DNA of 6,445 bases from Candidatus Kaiserbacteria bacterium (GTDB lineage Bacteria; Patescibacteriota; Minisyncoccia; Phycocordibacterales; Phycocordibacteraceae), in the NCBI GenBank assembly GCA_011052355.1, contig DRJB01000031.1, positions 1-6,445 of the forward strand. Reading direction: 5' to 3'. Below the pieces are notes generated by a model. That model was given only the letters and a program-made list of their open reading frames with translations, had not been told where the DNA came from and did no database searches. The position numbers and the translations under genes were made by a program. This document shows, piece after piece, positions 5,392 through 6,445 of this stretch (the stretch's first letter is position 1; each line of letters starts with the position of its first letter).

Positions 5392-5418
5392 AATGAGGGG
5401 TTTACGAAACCCCTCATT
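5392..5418. repeat. Palindromic repeat copy C, inverted relative to copies A and B
   Basis: The arms AATGAGGGGTTT and AAACCCCTCATT pair over 12 bp around the loop ACG. Because ACG is the reverse complement of the CGT loop in copies A and B, this is the same element on the opposite strand. It ends 3 nt from the rpiB stop codon (5422-5424) and 39 nt after the epimerase-like stop codon. A weak AT-rich stretch follows on the plus strand, so it may act as a poor terminator. Confidence 0.88.
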
Positions 5419-5421
5419 GGT

Positions 5422-5970
5422 TTAATATTTAGCGATGCGGCGCGCATGGCGCGCCGTATCTGAAAACTGAGTTTTCAGAAAAATAAGCAGTGCTTTTTGT
5501 GCCAGGTCTTCGCTTACAAACCTGGCACCGAAGGACAGGATGTTTGCGTCATTGTGCAGGCGGGACAAGCGCACAATATCAAGTTCGTCCGATGGTGCCG
5601 TACCATTTTCATCAATGGCACCGAGAGCGTGCGCGCCGCCGTAGAAGACGGCGGCGCGCACTCCTTTTACTCTATTTGCAGCCATCGCCTCCCCTTGCCC
5701 ACTGCCACCGATGATAACACCAAACACTCGCGCGCCTTCGGCGCGCGAGTGTTCTTTCGCACCAGCACCACTCCCACTCTCCTGTGCAACTTTTTGCGCA
5801 CACGGCATTATAAAATCCGGATAATCATCTTCCGGAGAAAAATCATGTGCACCCATATCCTCCACTCCATAGCCCATTCCCCTTAAAAACTCTGCCAAAG
5901 AGTTTTTAAGGGGGAACCCCGCATGGTCACTTGCAAAATATACAAACACATTTTCCGGAGAAACCTCCAT
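5422..5970 (-). CDS. rpiB: Ribose-5-phosphate isomerase B with two insertions
   Basis: The protein should interconvert ribose 5-phosphate and ribulose 5-phosphate. RpiB/LacAB motifs are FASDHAGFPLK (12-22, Asp15 and His16), DDYPDF (48-53), GGSGQGEAMAANRVKGVRAAV (88-108), LHNDAN (138-143), LSFGARFV (145-152) and the C-terminal HARRI (175-179). The active-site loop has Glu94 in GSGQGE instead of the cysteine of the E. coli CGTGIG loop; this is the mycobacterial-type arrangement, in which that Glu acts as base. At 182 residues it is longer than the usual 140-160. The excess falls in two places, about 65-81 (SGSGAGAKEHSRAEGAR) and about 113-129 (AHALGAIDENGTAPSDE). The ATG at 5970 lies 4 nt after the gap stop codon. 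A GTG at 5949 (codon 8), preceded by GGAGG, would give a more typical N-terminus. The gene contains at least six hairpins. Confidence 0.92.
   Translation of the reverse strand: MEVSPENVFVYFASDHAGFPLKNSLAEFLRGMGYGVEDMGAHDFSPEDDYPDFIMPCAQKVAQESGSGAGAKEHSRAEGARVFGVIIGGSGQGEAMAANRVKGVRAAVFYGGAHALGAIDENGTAPSDELDIVRLSRLHNDANILSFGARFVSEDLAQKALLIFLKTQFSDTARHARRIAKY
5438..5456. repeat. 8-bp hairpin in the rpiB 3' end
   Basis: CGGCGCGC (5438-5445) pairs with GCGCGCCG (5449-5456) around ATG. A G-T pair and two further pairs extend it outwards. It encodes part of the conserved TARHARRI end of RpiB. Confidence 0.6.
5459..5479. repeat. 9-bp hairpin in rpiB
   Basis: TCTGAAAAC (5459-5467) pairs perfectly with GTTTTCAGA (5471-5479) around a 3-nt loop, inside the codons for KTQFSD, 2 nt from the neighbouring hairpin at 5438-5456. 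Confidence 0.65.
5499..5528. repeat. 9-bp stem in rpiB
   Basis: GTGCCAGGT (5499-5507) pairs perfectly with ACCTGGCAC (5520-5528) around a 12-nt loop, within the codons for GARFVSEDLAQ. Confidence 0.55.
5629..5661. repeat. 14-bp perfect hairpin in rpiB
   Basis: The arms at 5629-5642 and 5648-5661 are exact reverse complements, very GC-rich, with a 5-nt loop. On the coding strand it covers the codons for VRAAVFYGGAH. One arm lies in the conserved core and the other reaches the first residues of the second RpiB insertion. Confidence 0.9.
5723..5753. repeat. 14-bp perfect hairpin in rpiB, inside a protein insertion
   Basis: The arms at 5723-5736 and 5740-5753 are exact reverse complements with a TTC loop and a GCGCGC-rich stem. 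It encodes most of EHSRAEGARVF, which lies in the first insertion of RpiB relative to the family. Confidence 0.92.
5879..5913. repeat. 15-bp perfect hairpin in rpiB
   Basis: The arms at 5879-5893 and 5899-5913 are exact reverse complements with a 5-nt loop; two more pairs form if one G is bulged. It covers the codons for PLKNSLAEFLRG in the conserved N-terminal part of RpiB. Confidence 0.9.
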
Positions 5971-5974
5971 ATTT

Positions 5975-6445
5975 TTATTCTATATTTCCAGAAGCAATAA
6001 CGTGTTGCACGAGCGATTCCGTATATCCAACTTCATTATCATACCAAGTAAGTACCTTTACCAACTTTCCTCCCACTACGCGCGTCATTGAAAGGTCGGC
6101 GATGGAAGCAATCGGTTGCCCGATAATATCACTTGAAACCAGTGGCTCTCTCGTAACAGAAAGTAATCCCTTCCACTGCTCCATCTGTGATGCTTTTGTG
6201 AGTGCATCATTAATTTCTTCAACGCTCGTTTCTGTTTTTGCAATGAAAGTAATGTCTGCAATAGATCCTGCCGCAACCGGCACGCGCAATGCGATGCCAT
6301 CAAACTTCCCCACCAATTCCGGGTATGCTTTTGTTACGGCAACAGCCGCGCCGGTCGTTGTTGGCACAATGTTTAACGCCGCAGTGCGCCCCTTTCTGAA
6401 ATCACTTCCGTGCACCGGCCCATCCATCAACGATTGTGTTGCCGT
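5975..6445 (-). CDS. gap: Glyceraldehyde-3-phosphate dehydrogenase, C-terminal part, cut by the window edge
   Basis: The visible 156 residues are the C-terminal half of the catalytic domain of the NAD(P)-dependent enzyme that oxidises glyceraldehyde 3-phosphate to 1,3-bisphosphoglycerate. The frame is open to the window edge and begins TATQSLMDGP, the segment just after the active-site His-containing stretch of the family. It continues with FRKGRTAALNIVPTTTGAA, GKFDGIALRVPVAAGS, PLVSSDIIG and KVLTWYDNEVGYTESLV. The nucleotide-binding domain and catalytic cysteine lie outside the window. The near-invariant WYDNEWGY motif reads WYDNEVGY here, with Val for the second Trp. The TTG and ATG codons near 6430 are internal, not starts. 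The stop at 5975-5977 is 4 nt from the rpiB ATG, so the two genes are very likely co-transcribed. Confidence 0.93.
   Translation of the reverse strand, partial: TATQSLMDGPVHGSDFRKGRTAALNIVPTTTGAAVAVTKAYPELVGKFDGIALRVPVAAGSIADITFIAKTETSVEEINDALTKASQMEQWKGLLSVTREPLVSSDIIGQPIASIADLSMTRVVGGKLVKVLTWYDNEVGYTESLVQHVIASGNIE

Noticed and set aside
1..6445. tRNA, rRNA or riboswitch
   Set aside because: No cloverleaf, rRNA segment or known riboswitch core was recognised, and the gaps are mostly filled by hairpins and promoters.

Overview
The window looks like a piece of a small bacterial genome of the Candidate Phyla Radiation (Patescibacteria, probably a Parcubacteria-like lineage). This is an inference from protein style: a transketolase split into two genes, a PfkB kinase with a Cys-containing N-terminal insert, a short class I aldolase, a mycobacterial-type RpiB, compact gaps and no Shine-Dalgarno sites. 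No taxonomic marker other than a partial ribosomal protein L25 is present.

Layout. 1-209 (-) is the N-terminal part of ribosomal protein L25. 210-400 holds its promoter, a 31-bp inverted repeat and a terminator hairpin. 401-1399 (-) is class I fructose-bisphosphate aldolase, divergent from a PfkB-family sugar kinase at 1478-2470 (+). 2471-2641 contains two copies of a palindromic repeat and a 50-bp perfect palindrome. 2642-3628 and 3632-4489 (both -) are the C- and N-terminal transketolase subunits in one operon. A divergent promoter region with a GC-rich hairpin (4490-4626) leads to a ribulose-phosphate 3-epimerase-like protein at 4627-5352 (+). A third copy of the palindromic repeat follows. 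5422-5970 (-) is ribose-5-phosphate isomerase B, and 5975-6445 (-) is the C-terminal half of glyceraldehyde-3-phosphate dehydrogenase, in one operon with rpiB.

Together the genes form a compact set for the non-oxidative pentose phosphate pathway joined to the triose end of glycolysis. RpiB and the epimerase-like protein would interconvert pentose phosphates, transketolase would pass C2 units, aldolase would join or split at the triose-phosphate level, and GAPDH would carry triose phosphate onward. No classical phosphofructokinase or transaldolase is seen in the window.

Three things stand out. First, perfect hairpins are unusually abundant: they fill four of the five sizeable intergenic gaps, and rpiB itself holds at least six, three with 14-15 bp perfect stems. 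Two rpiB hairpins overlap apparent protein insertions. Second, each of the five genes that begins a transcription unit has a -10-like element, usually TGG followed by TAnnnT, ending only 6-8 nt before the ATG, which suggests leaderless mRNAs. Third, the epimerase-like protein keeps both catalytic aspartates but lacks the two histidine metal ligands of the family.
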